Positions 26,886 to 38,489 of a stretch of DNA of 64,000 nucleotides are shown piece after piece. The DNA is from Sthenelais limicola (taxonomy: Eukaryota; Annelida; Polychaeta; Phyllodocida; Sigalionidae): positions 57,874,773-57,938,772 of the forward strand of contig OW804095.1 of assembly GCA_942159475.1 (NCBI GenBank), read 5' to 3'. Position 1 is the stretch's first letter, and every line of letters starts with the position of its first letter. The position numbers were made by a program, and so were the translations under genes. The notes beneath the pieces are model-generated. The model saw nothing but the letters and a program-made list of their open reading frames with translations, searched no databases and was not told the origin of the DNA.

Positions 26886-28374
26886 AAGTGATAGCATAGT
26901 TTTAATGAAACTAAAGGTTTTAAAATAGTTAGTTTGAATGTGAGAAGTCTACTGAACAAGTTTGATGAAGTAGAAGTCCTGTTTGATCAATTTCGTTCTC
27001 AAGTGATATGTATCAATGAAACTTGGCTTGTATTGATAAAAAAATTCATAATGGTATGATTAACCTTGTAGGTTACAATCTGGTCAGAAATGATCGTCGA
27101 ACCGTCAAAAAAACTGGGGGAGGTTTAATCACGTATGTGTCTGATCATTTGGAACTGATACCAGTTGGCGATGAAATGCACTATTGTTCTGAGGATGTAG
27201 AATTACAAACAACCAGAATCAGACAAAACAAAAATAAAATTTTAACAGTAAGTCATTTTAAATACAGGTTGCATCTCTCCATTGGCTTACCATTATGCCA
27301 CTTGTACTCACCAGGTGGAGATACTGTTTACACCAGGTAGTGCAACTGATAACTGAGGTGCATTATCAATTTCTTTTACAATGAAAGTGCTACTAATACA
27401 CTTATGTGGCATCTATATGTTCCTAACTATTTGAATAGAAACATTACAAGTAATATCTTCAAATAGTTCATTAGTGTAATTTTTTTAATTTTTTTTTGAA
27501 ACGGGTAATAATCAAAACACCCCCTATAACTGTATACAGAAATGGTATGGGTGTTATGAGTGCTCTGTAGCTGTTGTACCACTGCACACACAATAACGTC
27601 ACCCACAGGTAGGCAAACTGGCTGTCATGGTGGATTGGCAACAGATGACAAAAATGATGTCAAACTATTATAAGTGTTATAAGTCTCTAACATGATAAAA
27701 ATAATGTAAGTATGATAAAATAATTGATGTATTACCATGGAGAATTAGTTATGAGTAATCTCGAATGGTATTATTCTGAAAAAAAATCCAATGCAATCAT
27801 GTGAAAATTGTGCATATAATATCCCGCTCACAATGCCATAAGAATTTGCTAATTTTTGCATTAATATTGCGTTATACCTTTAGCGTGACCATCTCGCGAT
27901 CATTGCGCAATAATTATTGCGTGAAAAGCATCCACGCTCATCACAGAACTCTGGCGAGATGATTGCGCATTAAAAATCGCGTAGAATCGCATTTATTTGT
28001 CCGTCGGGAAGTGATAGCATAGTTTTTAACGAAACTAAAGGTTTTAAAATAGTTAGTTTGAATGTGAGAAGTCTACTGAACAAGTTTGATGAAGTAGAAG
28101 TCCTGTTTGATCAATTTCGTTCTCAAGTGATATGTATCAATGAAACTTGGCTTGTATTGATAAAAAAATTCATAATGGTATGATTAACCTTGTAGGTTAC
28201 AATCTGGTCAGAAATGATCGTCGAACCGTCAAAAAAACTGGGGGAGGTTTAATCACGTATGTGTCTGATCATTTGGAACTGATACCAGTTGGCGATGAAA
28301 TGCACTATTGTTCTGAGGATGTAGAATTACAAACAACCAGAATCAGACAAAACAAAAATAAAATTTTAACAGTA
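26128..28374 (+). repeat. tandem duplication, about 1,123-bp unit, two copies
   Basis: Unit 1 is 26128-27250 and unit 2 is 27251-28374. They are almost identical; visible differences are a few single bases and a T-run. Each unit holds the right 758 bp of the TIR element plus the first part of the LINE A endonuclease frame. The break therefore runs through both elements, and the duplication postdates both insertions. Both units carry the same frameshift after the NETWL motif, so that lesion also predates the duplication. A local assembly error is an alternative. Confidence 0.93.
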
Positions 28375-30242
28375 ATAAATATATAAAGGAGCCCTAGTGG
28401 TAATCTGTCTAATGCTCTTGAAATCATTATGAATATCCTAGATAAAGTTGACCCTAAGGATGTTCTGATCATGGTTGGTGACTTCAGGAGCAAAATCTCA
28501 ATTACTTTCTATCGTAAACAATACCTCACTGAAGCAATTTATAACCCTCCATACGAGGATTACTGCTACAACCCACACAATCCTGGATCTACTTTTCTCA
28601 AACTCTAAATTTATATTAAAATGTGGCACAATCAATGCTAATATAAGTGACCACAAACCGATATTTGCTATTATTAAAAAAGAAAAGGAAACTTATCCAA
28701 AAATTAGCTTTAAATGTAGATCCTATAGGCGATATAGTGAAGTGACCCTGTCGAGAGACCTACAGTCTGAAAACTGGGATAAGTCCAATGTCCAATGGAG
28801 TCCAATGATCCAGAGTTATCTTGGGACAACATGCATAATGTTATTTTGTCAACAGTTAACAAACTGTGTCTTAGTTTTGAAAAAAACGAACGTGAGGGCA
28901 AAAAAGCCATGGATTACTGCAGAACTTCTAGATTTAATGAAATCCAGAGACCAGTTGTTTAGAGCTTCGCGGAAACTCAAAAACACTGGACTCTTGGAAA
29001 AAAGTTAACCAACTAAGGAGGAGAGTAAATCATTTGTCCAGGAACCTAAAAAACAACTTCATAAAAAATGAAATTGAAGAAAACAAAAACAATCCTAGAA
29101 AACTCTGGTCTAAATTGTCTCCTTTAATCAATGAAAAAAACCGCTTGCAGTACCAAGATATAATTCTACTGCAGGGAGAGGAAGAGATTGCAAAAGAAGC
29201 AGTCCCTGATACGTTCAATGGCTTTTTCGCCTCTATAGGCAACAGGTTGGCCGATCAGATCCAAATTCCTGATGATAATGAACATGTAAAATATCAAGAC
29301 GCAGTAACTAAATCAAATGAAAATGTTGAAAGTCAGCTCATCTATGAACCTATTTCAACAAATGACTGTATAAAAATAATTGACAGTATACCATCAAGTA
29401 AATCTTCGGGTATTAAAGATCTGCCGGCCTGGTTGCTTAAGGTTGCGTTAAAGATATTAGCACCTCAGTTCTTAAAGATAATAAACATGACATATATTAG
29501 TGGGACTATCCCCACCAGCTGGAAAACCGCTGCTGTAACTCCTTTATTTAAAGCCGGTTGCACAACAAACCCTAGTAACTATAGGCCCATTTCTTCCATA
29601 TTATTGCCGGCCAAGATAATGGAGAAAATATTCCATAAACAAGTTACAAGTTATTTAGAGAACAACAGTATTTTATACAACTCACAGTTCGGTTTTCGAT
29701 CAAACCACTCAACTCAGGACGCTTTGTTGAATTACTTGAATACAATATATCTAGCACTTAATAGTGGACTTGTGGTTAGGTCAGCCTACCTCGACCTCAG
29801 AAAAGCTTTTGGTACGGTCAATCATGATAATTTAATTGCAAAATTAGCAAAATCAGGGATTAGAGGGAAGGAATTAGACTGGTTTAAAAACTACTTAGCG
29901 AACAGATACCAGTCAGTGACGGTGAACAAATGTCGATCAGACAGTCGACCTGTACTTTGTGGTGTACCACAGGGTACTATTCTCGGTCCACTCCTGTTTA
30001 ATCTCTATATTAATGACTTACCAAAATTTATCTTTCACTCCAATATACAAATGTTCGCGGACGATACCATAATTTATACAATAGGAAATTCAATTAATGA
30101 AATAAATACAAAATTACAATCAGATCTAGATGCATTAAACCACTGGTGTAAAATTAACAAAATTTCGCTCAATCTAGGGGAAGACAAAAGTTCAGACTTT
30201 CTTTGGTCAGGGGGTTCTGAGGTCGAGGTGGGACAAAGATAA
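26886..30242 (+). pseudogene. LINE A ORF2, endonuclease and reverse transcriptase, 5' and central part
   Basis: The frame opens with an APE-type endonuclease start KIVSLNVRSLLNKFDEV and ends the first segment with ICINETWL, then shifts frame to GYNLVRND and GGGLITYV. This segment is present twice because of the tandem duplication. After 28374 the endonuclease resumes with LIMVGDF and later TTHTILDLLFSN and ISDHKPIFAI. The reverse transcriptase (29034-30242, 402 codons) has NYRPIS near residue 182, catalytic motif A YLDLRKAF near 252 (usual AFDTVNH here AFGTVNH), GVPQGTILGP near 310 and FADDT near 341. It is a CR1/Jockey-superfamily type, in which ORF2 copies the element's own RNA at a nicked target. 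It breaks off after KISLNLGEDK where LINE B interrupts it. Frameshifts make it inactive. Confidence 0.9.
27251..28008 (+). mobile_element. partial TIR element (right part) in the second duplicated unit
   Basis: A 758-bp copy of the right end of the TIR element, including the terminal TGTCCGTCGGG. It was made by the tandem duplication, not by a separate insertion. Its left end is the duplication junction, where the LINE frame ...KILTV runs directly into TIR-element sequence. Confidence 0.85.
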
Positions 30243-30536
30243 AACTTTTTTTTTTTTTTAGAAACGTTTTTTAATCGATACACAAAATAATATGACAATA
30301 TACAATCTATTCTTGCAGAGTACAGTGACATGTGTATAATTGGTAGGAAATGAGCCTCAGTTTTAACCATTTGAATGGTTAAATCTGGTTGAGTGGCTAT
30401 TACCTTTTGGTTCGATAAACTGTGACTTGTTTATGCCTGTAACAACACAAATAGAAAGAGACTCGCTAAGCGAAGAAACTAGGAGAGAACTACAATGATA
30501 GGATGAGGGGTGAGAGATAGGAGGATATTTACGGTT

Positions 30537-32997
30537 TTAAGAGAATATAGGTAACATACATTCAGCCTTGGTTAAGGCTGTGTAGACCTTATAATCATTT
30601 ATGTTTCTTGTGTCAACATCGAGATTGTTCCATAATAACGCAGTTTTTCTTTGGACACTTTGGTCATAAGACACAATGTTTGGCCTATTGGAGAACAGCA
30701 CTGGTGCCTGCCACTGTCTGGTTCGTCTTACATTTTGGTCAATAAAGGCTGGTTTTTTGCTTCGTTTAAAGGCAAGGTTTAGGATATGAGCCCTCCTTCT
30801 GTCCACTAACATTGGTACTCTGGCTATTCTGTGAATAAGTAGTGTATTTGTTAACTTTGGGAGTTTGAGTGCAATTTTTAGGCACTTGCTTTGTAAAATT
30901 TGCAGTTTATCAATGTGCCTTGCTGCACATCCGCTGTAGATAACATCACCGTAATCTAACAATGGGAGTATAAATACCTTGTAAATTCTTAAAAGAACCT
31001 GTGGTGGCACCAGTTTAGAAATTCTCTTGAGGAGGTACATTTTATGACTCACATTTTATGGGTAGATCGCACTTGCATATCATATTTGAGATTGGCGTCT
31101 AATGTAATGCCCAAGTATTTGTAAGATTCTACACAATCAAGCTGAGTACCACTAATGATGATATTTGGTTTAACATGATGTACTCTGCTTCGAACACCTC
31201 TGAGGTGCATTGTCTTAGTTTTGCTCACATTCAATGTCAATTTATTAGACTCACACCAACGAAAAAAATTGTTAGTATCTTCTTGCAGTAGTACATTCAG
31301 GGTGTCAGTGTTATTATGGCTACAGTATATGACAGTGTCATCTGCAAAAAGCTTTACTTTGCAATGAACAAGACAATGTTCAACATCATTTACATAGATA
31401 AGAAAAAGCAGGGGCCCCAGGATAGATCCCTGGGGGACTCCATAATTTACACTAGCACTCAAAGATTCAGTATCATTGCAAACTGTTGTTTGTGTTCTCC
31501 CTGAGAGGTAGTTACGTGACAAGGCAAGCAAGTTGCCCTTAATACCATATTTGTCTAGTTTAGCTAAAAGTACATTGTGGTTCACCGTATCAAATGCCTT
31601 TTTTATGTCAAAAAATACAGCGAAAGAGGTGCTAGCATTGTTTCTATCTTTTAGTATGTCGTCTGTTAAGTCAGAGATCGTGTCCACAGTCAATCTTGAT
31701 TTTCTGTAACCATTTTGTCTATTGGAAAGGACATTGTGATTTTCAAAGAAATCTAGTAGTCTACTGTGAATAACCTTTTCTAATAAATTCGACTGAATAG
31801 GAAGCTGGGTTATAGGTCTATAGTTAGAAATTACTGAGGCTTCTCCACCTTTGAACAACGGGCTGACACATCCTTTTTTCCAGGAATCTGGAATCAAATT
31901 TGAAGCAAATATGAGGTTAAATATGTGACTCAAGACAGAGGGTATCTCTTTGAATATGTCTTTGAAAACAAACGACTTTATGAATGGAATATTGCTACCC
32001 TTGTTGATATTGATATCTTGTGCAATTTCTACAATCTCATCTGGATTTGTAAACACATCACTCAAGGTTTGTTCACACTCTTGCCCTATAAAAGTCCATG
32101 GCGCATCAATTTGTGCTGCTAAATTCTCTCCAATTGAGGCAAAAAAGTTATTGAAGTGTGTAGCTACATTTTCAATGGGTACTGGTAGTTTAGTGTTGTC
32201 ATCAATAATATTTATTTCATTGTTAGAATTTCTTGACTTTTTGGGAATGAGCTGACCAACCATTGACCAGAATTCTTTGTTGTCATTGAAAGTTTCTATG
32301 CTTAGGTTAGACAGGTACCTTTTTCTGGCCTTGTGGCATAAGTTAGTAACTCTGTTTCTTTTTTTCTTAGCTGTCACCCCGTCATTGTGTTTTCTTGTTT
32401 CTTTGGCTTTTTTCAGTGCTTTGTCCTTATCTCTTATTTGTATAAGCAGCTCGTCAGTCATCCATTTTTCCCTAGGTAGGGTAATTTTTTTCTTTACGCC
32501 TGGACATATGCATGACAGGGCTGTAGATAACTTTTCAATGAAAAGATTCCAAGCCTCTTCAGGGTTTTTCAAATCAATGATACAGTTCCAGTCGATATTT
32601 CTAATTCTAGTAATAAAATCAGCAGTCGTATAGTCTCTATAGTTTCTGTATTCAATTACTTTTGGTTTGCGAGATTTGAACTTTTGTCTTCTAAGGGTTA
32701 CAAAGGTCATCAGATGGTCAGCTACCCATAAATCGAGTACACCACTAGCATATACATAATCCTCCTTGCTAAAAATCAAATCTATACATGGACACGCTCT
32801 CTGTCTTCCCTGATGTCAAATCTGGTTGTGTCTTTTATCAACTGAGTTAACCCCAGTTCATGACCCATATCTGTAAGATTTATGACTGCTTGGTCCTGGG
32901 TATTAAACATATTAAAATTGAAATCTCCGGCAATTACAACATCACAATTATTGTTGTCAAAGATAGGTTTTGAGACAGTAGCAAGTAATTCTTCCAT
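30537..32997 (-). pseudogene. LINE B ORF2, endonuclease C-terminal part plus reverse transcriptase
   Basis: It reads in three frames. 32782-32997 gives the endonuclease strand VVIAGDFNFNMF. 31049-32779 (576 codons) starts with IFSKEDYVYA and WVADHLMTF (the endonuclease DH region). It then continues through NYRPIT near residue 319, motif A FFDIKKAFDTVNH near 389, GVPQGSILGP near 447 and motif C FADDT near 478, with both catalytic Asp. 30537-31052 gives the thumb/C-terminal region YKVFILPLLDYGDVIYSG down to MLPIFS and stop. Two frameshifts, near 32780 and 31050, separate these. The RT core is open and well conserved, so the copy is relatively young. It is related to but clearly distinct from LINE A. 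Confidence 0.9.
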
Positions 32998-33021
32998 AAA
33001 AACATTCTTGTCGCCATCTGG

Positions 33022-33038
33022 CCCTAACCCTAACCCTA
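33022..33038. repeat. short telomere-like (CCCTAA)n at the LINE B 5' junction
   Basis: CCCTAACCCTAACCCTA, complementary to TTAGGG repeats, sits exactly between the truncated LINE B endonuclease and the resumed LINE A sequence. It fits neither element's coding sequence. Confidence 0.8.
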
Positions 33039-33039
33039 C

Positions 33040-34136
33040 ATAATTATTTCCCCTATAAGGAACTTACTTGAAACCTGAAAATGTGCTGGCTCTGGATGGG
33101 AGTGACCTCGAGGAGGTTGATGAGTACAAATATCTCGGAATCACAATCGACAAAGCTTTAAAATTTAAGGGACTAGTGCAAAATCTAGTCAACAAAATGA
33201 ATTATAAAAGCTGGCAACTAGCAAAACTTAAGGATAAATTACCCATAAAAACTTTAATGCTTATCTATAAGGTCATGGTGCTGCCTCTTATCGACCAAAC
33301 AGATTTACTTCATGATTCCCATACCACCTCTGGCACTAGCCGCCTTCAAATTATTCAAAACAAAATACTACGAATCATATTCCGCCTCCCACCCAGAGCC
33401 AATGTTGATCAACTTCATATTGATGATAGACTGTTGCCTTTGAAACACCGCCGCCGTCTGCACCTATTGCAAGCAGGACACCGACTTGCAAAACACCCAA
33501 AAAATATTGACTTAAAACTTTTAAATACAAGAAACTTCGCTGAAGGAAGAAAAGTTCTTAAACAAATTACCCAAAAAAACGAAGAATTACGAAAATCTGT
33601 ATTGAATAGAATTACGTTCTCTTAGAATAGACTGCAGACGACGGCTCACAAACTGCTTGACCCCAAAGCATTCAAGATACATATTAGAAACAATCCCATC
33701 TGGGAAGATCAAAATTTTATCGATTGATTCGATAGGACAAATCGTTAGCACTGTTGGTATTATTATTTAATACTAATAAGATTGTAAACTTGTGATACTT
33801 GTACTTTGTGCTCTGTAGTTTATATTTGATACCTCATGTCATATTCAATTTATATGGACGACTTACATTACCCTATAATTATTTGATTGTACTTTAACCT
33901 GACTTTCTATCAGTAAACTGACATTACCATCATTAATTACCTATCAACAACCGTAAAGTATTAAACTTAGTATGCTGCGTACCACTTTCGTCCACGACGA
34001 AAGTGGAACTGTTCGCAGCTAGACATACTGTAAGATCTTAAAGAGGGCTGGCACACCTCCCTTTGCTGGAGAAATGCCTCCTTGATGTGACCCAGTCAAT
34101 TAATAAACGTTTACAATACAATACAATACAATACGG
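33040..34136 (+). pseudogene. LINE A ORF2 C-terminal part and 3' UTR
   Basis: After LINE B, the LINE A frame resumes (33068-33625): DEYKYLGITID, LPIKTLMLIYKVMVLPLID, LQIIQNKILRIIFRLPP and onward to a stop, matching the post-catalytic region of CR1/Jockey-like RTs. The 3' UTR contains a strong hairpin at 33969-34029 and AATAAA near 34100. The element ends in a (ACAAT)n tail at about 34111-34135 instead of poly(A), a known habit of several CR1/L2-like LINEs that prime on microsatellite ends. Confidence 0.85.
33969..34029 (+). other. LINE A 3' UTR stem-loop
   Basis: The perfect core stem CCACTTTCGTC pairs with GACGAAAGTGG around a 3-nt loop (33982-34006). It is extended by outer pairings CTGCG/CGCAG and AGTATG/CATACT. 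Its place, about 100 bp before the element's end, suggests a reverse-transcriptase recognition structure as known for other LINEs. That role is inferred. Confidence 0.6.
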
Positions 34137-35084
34137 TGAATGTGCATATTTTTTCCATCATGGCTGCCTCCCCAATCATCGTCGCAGATAGCATAATATA
34201 TCGACTAACTTTGGATTTCTCATCAGGAAACAGTTTTAAGTATTTAGTGCGGGTGGAATAAAGTGATACTATATATTGCCCTGGGACTATATAGGTCTAT
34301 ATGATTGCGCTGTCATCTACTGGATTGATTACAGACCTCACCTGTTGACGATCGGCAACCAAAAACCGCCTTGAGAAAGGCAGGCGCAGCTGGCATATTT
34401 TAAATCATTTTGTCAAAACCCAACCTATAGAGAACTCACAGAGATCATGCCGTTCTCCTATTAAACATACCGATAGCCGACATCCTTACCCCAAAATCGC
34501 ATTTATATTATGTCCTCTCCAAGTTTTGTCCGAAGAAATAATCCATCTAGGCTTTAAAATAGATTATCAATATTCCTATACTATTCCTATGGGGATGCGT
34601 TGGGACCTGTCGACCGCCATTGGCACCACCACGTTGGAGCCCTTGGGGCACCATAATGCCAGGCCTAGCGTGATGCAATGTAGCAGGGAGTGTCCCGTAC
34701 ACACAACGGCGGTTGTGTGTGCTGGGTCACTAGGTAGGAGGGGGCAGGAGAGGGGGGAGGGCGGGGATCATTCAACAATCTGTAAGGTAAACGTCAGTCA
34801 CATGCAAGCAACTCATTTATCACAGGAAAAAATATATTCTGGGCGGATTACTTCTGGACCACTGGTCAGACGGCACTCTGTTTGTGGTTATGTTGGCCTA
34901 CACGTCTTTGAAAAAAAATTTCTTGAAGGAGAATTGATTGATTGATAATGTAAGAATTCAATTAATTAATTAAGCCTTATGGCTTGCCGGCTATCCAATC
35001 CTCACTCCGTGTTTGTGTAATTTTATTTATTAAAGTAATTTTATTTTCGTTTATAGAATTATAACTAACTAGGAAAGTACTCAT
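34137..35084. other. non-coding stretch with one short hairpin
   Basis: A somewhat GC-richer patch at 34590-34770 contains ACACACAAC and GTTGTGTGT around GGCG (34699-34720). The 139-codon frame at 34526 has no recognisable domain. No gene is called. Confidence 0.4.
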
Positions 35085-35725
35085 CCTCCGGATGGTCACC
35101 CTCTCTCCCCACATTTCCCCCTCTCTCTTGTTCCATCTCTGATTCCTCCCCTCTCCCTCCCCTCTTCCTCATGCTCCCCCTCCCCTCTCTCCCTTCCCCT
35201 ACATTCTCTCCCTCGCCTCTTTCCCCCTCTTCTTGGACGGTCACCCTCTCTCCCCACACTTCCCTCTTTCCCTCTTTTCCCTCCCCGTCTTCTCTGTCTT
35301 TCATACCTGTTTTTCTCTCCCAAGCCCATCTCCGATTCCCTCCCCCCCATTTTCCTCCCCTCTTCCTCACTTCTTGGACTGTCACCCTCTCTCCCCACAC
35401 TTCCCCTCTCCCTCTTTTCCCTCCCCCTCTTCTCTGTCTGTCATACCTGTTTTTTCACTTCCAAAAGCCATCTCTGATTCCCCCCCTGTCTCCCTCCCTT
35501 CTTGCTCATGCTCCCCCTCCCCTCTCTCCCTTCCCCTACATCCTCTCCCTCGCCTCTTTCCCCCTGTTCTTTCCCTCCCCCTCGATCCCCCTCTCCTATT
35601 CCCTCACCCTCCCTTTTCTTAACTCTCCCCCTCCTACACCCTCTCAATCCCCTCCCTCTCTCCAATACCCCCACCCTCTCCCTCCCCTCTTTTTCACTCT
35701 CCCACTCCTCTGCATGTAGTTAGGT
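35085..35725. repeat. polypyrimidine tract with internal tandem units
   Basis: About 640 bp almost entirely of C and T on the plus strand. A phrase GGA(C/T)GGTCACCCTCTCTCCC starts at 35090, 35235 and (as GGACTGTCACC) 35376, about 141-145 bp apart. A second phrase, TCATGCTCCCCCTCCCCTCT, recurs at about 35169 and 35508. Open frames here encode only Pro/Ser/Leu or Arg/Gly/Glu low-complexity strings and are not genes. Such tracts can form triplex (H-)DNA. Confidence 0.92.
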
Positions 35726-36194
35726 CCCCCTGAAAGGTTGTGGGAAATGGCATAGTGGCATAGTGTCACAGGGGCTTTCCCAGGCTATAAATAGAGTGAA
35801 GAGATCCCAATTTAAAAAAAGGCTTCGAAATCACATTTTCACCCCAGATACCTTCACAAACCACATATAATGTCCTCCAGACAGGGTCAACGGACCTGTA
35901 GAGACCAACAAAGGAGATGGGGAGACCGCAGATTCTGAGACCATGTGACAAAAAGAAACCCCTCTTTTCTACCTCTTTTCGTAGAAATCGTTCTACCCAT
36001 ATATTATATGGATATGGTTATTGATTTGCATAAGTAACCCCTCGTCAGCAGTAGCCCCCATTAATAGTCAGTATGGTCAGCATGAATATTCCCAACGAAT
36101 AGTGACGTAAATGATAACAAAATGCTCCTACATAAATACTGAATCTCAGTTGCAGAAGTTTTAGCTGAGTTATAGCATATTCTGTGATTACCGA

Positions 36195-36311
36195 TGCAAT
36201 GATGCTCTAAGGCATCACCCCGATCACCACGCCAATTAAAACATGATGCCTTGAGGCATCACCCCATCCCCAAGCATAGATATGATGGATAATAGACACA
36301 GTCATATATCA
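36195..36311 (-). repeat. DIRS-unit 3' end with two hairpins and the 18-bp terminal segment
   Basis: Two similar inverted repeats, GATGCTCTAAGGCATC and GATGCCTTGAGGCATC, each followed by ACCCC, lie at about 36207-36229 and 36245-36265. AGACACAGTCATATATCA follows at 36294-36311. The block lies just past the RNase H coding end, where a DIRS terminal or internal complementary region is expected. Confidence 0.45.
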
Positions 36312-36359
36312 ATTTCAATTGATTTCAAAATATTTGATGCAATGAGGGAAGCTACTTTT

Positions 36360-38478
36360 AGCTTCAGAGAAAGCTCTAGATAAAGCATCTGGTATTTTGT
36401 GGAAGATTCCAGGGATATGAGTGAAAATAAATTGTATGTTCATCTTAGCCGAGAGAAATCAGAAGGCTCTGATGCACATGGCTAGCTGAAGGTCCCTTGC
36501 CCTTCCCCCGGCAAGAGAGTGGACAGCGGCAGCGTTGTCGCAGCAAATCTGAACTACATTTCCTTTGTCTGAGTCAGTACATAGCAGTCTTGCAGCAGCC
36601 AAGCAGTTATTAGCCTCCAAGACATTGATGTTGTTACATATGTACTCGTGGCCATATTTGTGTCCAAACCAGTATGTGCCATCTGTACCTCCGCCGGCCT
36701 TCACTGAAGAATCAACCCATAGGGTCTTTGAGACTTCCCTTGAGGGGTAGACAGATTTTCCATTAAAGTCAAGGATGAACAATTTAAACCAGTTGAGGTC
36801 GGCTCTGATATGGGATGTGATATGAATGTCCCCCCCTTTTGCAGATCTCAGGGCTACAAGAATTCTGTTTATAAATGCTCGAGCTGGGGGAATGACTTTT
36901 GCCAGGTGATTATTATTCCTCACCCCACTCTGCATCTGCTTTGTGGTGAACTTTTTTTGAAGATGACATAGAGGCCAAACAAGAGAGAATCTCTTAAACG
37001 TTTGATGGAGGAATGGAGAGGATATTTTCAGACAAGTCAATCTTCACTCCTAGCCATGTGACTGAGCAAGATGGGGGATGGAACTTATGTGGGGCTATGG
37101 ATAAGCCTTGTTCATGGATGAGTTTTAGGGTTACATCCAGGTGTCTTGCAAGTTGGGAGGTCCTCAGAGATAATGAGGACATCGTCGGTACATTAAGGCG
37201 GTGATACCTTTTCTACCCAATGCACAAAAGTCAGATATGCTCTGCATTATGAAGCTACTTGCTCTGGCCCTTAATCAACGTATATACCCAGAAGGGGCCA
37301 GTCCAGAGGGCAGACCGGGAATTGCCTGTAGGCTCGTTTCAAGTCGAGAACAGACATGCAAACATCCCGGCCTTTCTCCTGTATGAGGCTGACAGCCTGG
37401 GTAATAGTAGGCAGACCATGACAAACCAACTTTCCATTCAAAACGTTTTTAGGTATACAGGCATTAACCTCCCCTTCCGGAAGGGCAAGTCGACGATTAG
37501 GCGTCGCTTATCTGAATCACTTTTTGGTCTTGTCATTATCGGGCTCATATGAAACCATGGGGTAAATGGCAGTGATTTAAACGTCCTGCAGATAGCACCT
37601 AGTGAGGATTCCTTGACAATATATTCTGAGACATGCTGTGGGAAGTTAGTACCTGAGGCATGGTTTTCCTGACAAGCGTCCAACAGAATGGGTGGGCCAT
37701 AGTACTGAATCAGGAAGGCATACTTCCGGCCAGCTATGATGGTGGAGTCAAACTCATGTTGACCCACCTCCCGAAGTCATGCAGAAATATTTAGGTTAGA
37801 CGGTAGAACACACTTGGCACCAAACATGTTGGATTTAGCATAGGCCCAGACTCTCTTGTAAATGTCAACAAAATCCCTAGGAACAAAAGCCAGGAAGGGC
37901 CAACGAGTACCTTGTGCCCAGTCTAAGTGGTGGGGAACAGTAGAATCCAGACTAACAGGGCTCCGGAGGAAAAGGGGGTCTCTGTCACCTAAATCTAATT
38001 GAAGATTGTCACATACATTAACCAAATTAAGGTCATGAACTGACCAACTGGGGAGCATAGCTTCATCACCTCTGAGACGGGTTGGTATACTTTGCATTGA
38101 ACACAAGCTCCCAGCACAAGAGGGGCTAGCGATGGGTTGTTGAAACACACTGTAATCCTCTCGACTGCTTATATATTCACTCACACAAGTCTTTGGGTGA
38201 GCAGACAAGTCATGATGGACTGATGATACACTTTCTGTTAGCTTTTCGGGGTATAAGGATGTTTCATTACCTTGTTTTAGTGACTGCTGGAGCTGGGTGA
38301 AAGCAGTGCCATGTTTGTAAGAGCTCTCCTTAAGCCGAGGTGGAGAAGCGATGTCAACAATGGAAGTCTCCCTATCCAAAGGTAGAGAGACCGAGTTTAC
38401 TGCTGGTGTAAACACAGGGCTTTGCACACATGATGGTTGTATGTGTATTAAGCACAGATCCGAGGGAAGATGGCACAT
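36360..38478 (-). pseudogene. DIRS-type reverse transcriptase and RNase H, broken
   Basis: From high to low coordinates: an N-terminal linker frame ends LPSNLNISA with an in-frame TGA near 37776 where Trp is usual, then continues LREVGQHEFDS. A fingers region follows, FHMSPIMTRPKSDSDKRRLI then VDLPF. After a frame change, motif A reads SVLDLKRAYRQFPV with Asp (about 37300-37345). Motif C reads CTDDVLIIS near 37170-37195, DD kept. Then come LARHLDVTLKLIHEQGLSIAP and WLGVKIDL. RNase H has KTLWVDSSVKAGGGTDG, INVLEANNCLAAARLL, VQICCDNAAAVHSLAGG and, past a stop, HIPGIFHKIPDALSRA. The MSPxxTRPK...RRxIVDL style is DIRS/Ngaro-like. At least two frameshifts and two or more stops are present. No recombinase follows, so the 3' end is truncated or rearranged. 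Confidence 0.85.
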
Positions 38479-38489
38479 TTACAGGTTTA

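Larger units (their letters stand above)
30246..33038 (-). mobile_element. LINE B, 5'-truncated, inserted into LINE A
   Basis: A minus-strand element running from a 5' truncation inside its endonuclease, near 33020, to a poly(A) tail seen as a T-run at 30246-30259. It separates the two halves of the LINE A reverse transcriptase (ending about 30190, resuming about 33068), so it arrived later. Two and a half CCCTAA units lie at its 5' junction. I could not find a clear target-site duplication. About 50 bp just left of the tail (30193-30245) fit neither element well. Confidence 0.85.

Noticed and set aside
35065..35723. Several ORFs of 77-182 codons on both strands
   Set aside because: They are translations of the polypyrimidine tract and encode only low-complexity strings.
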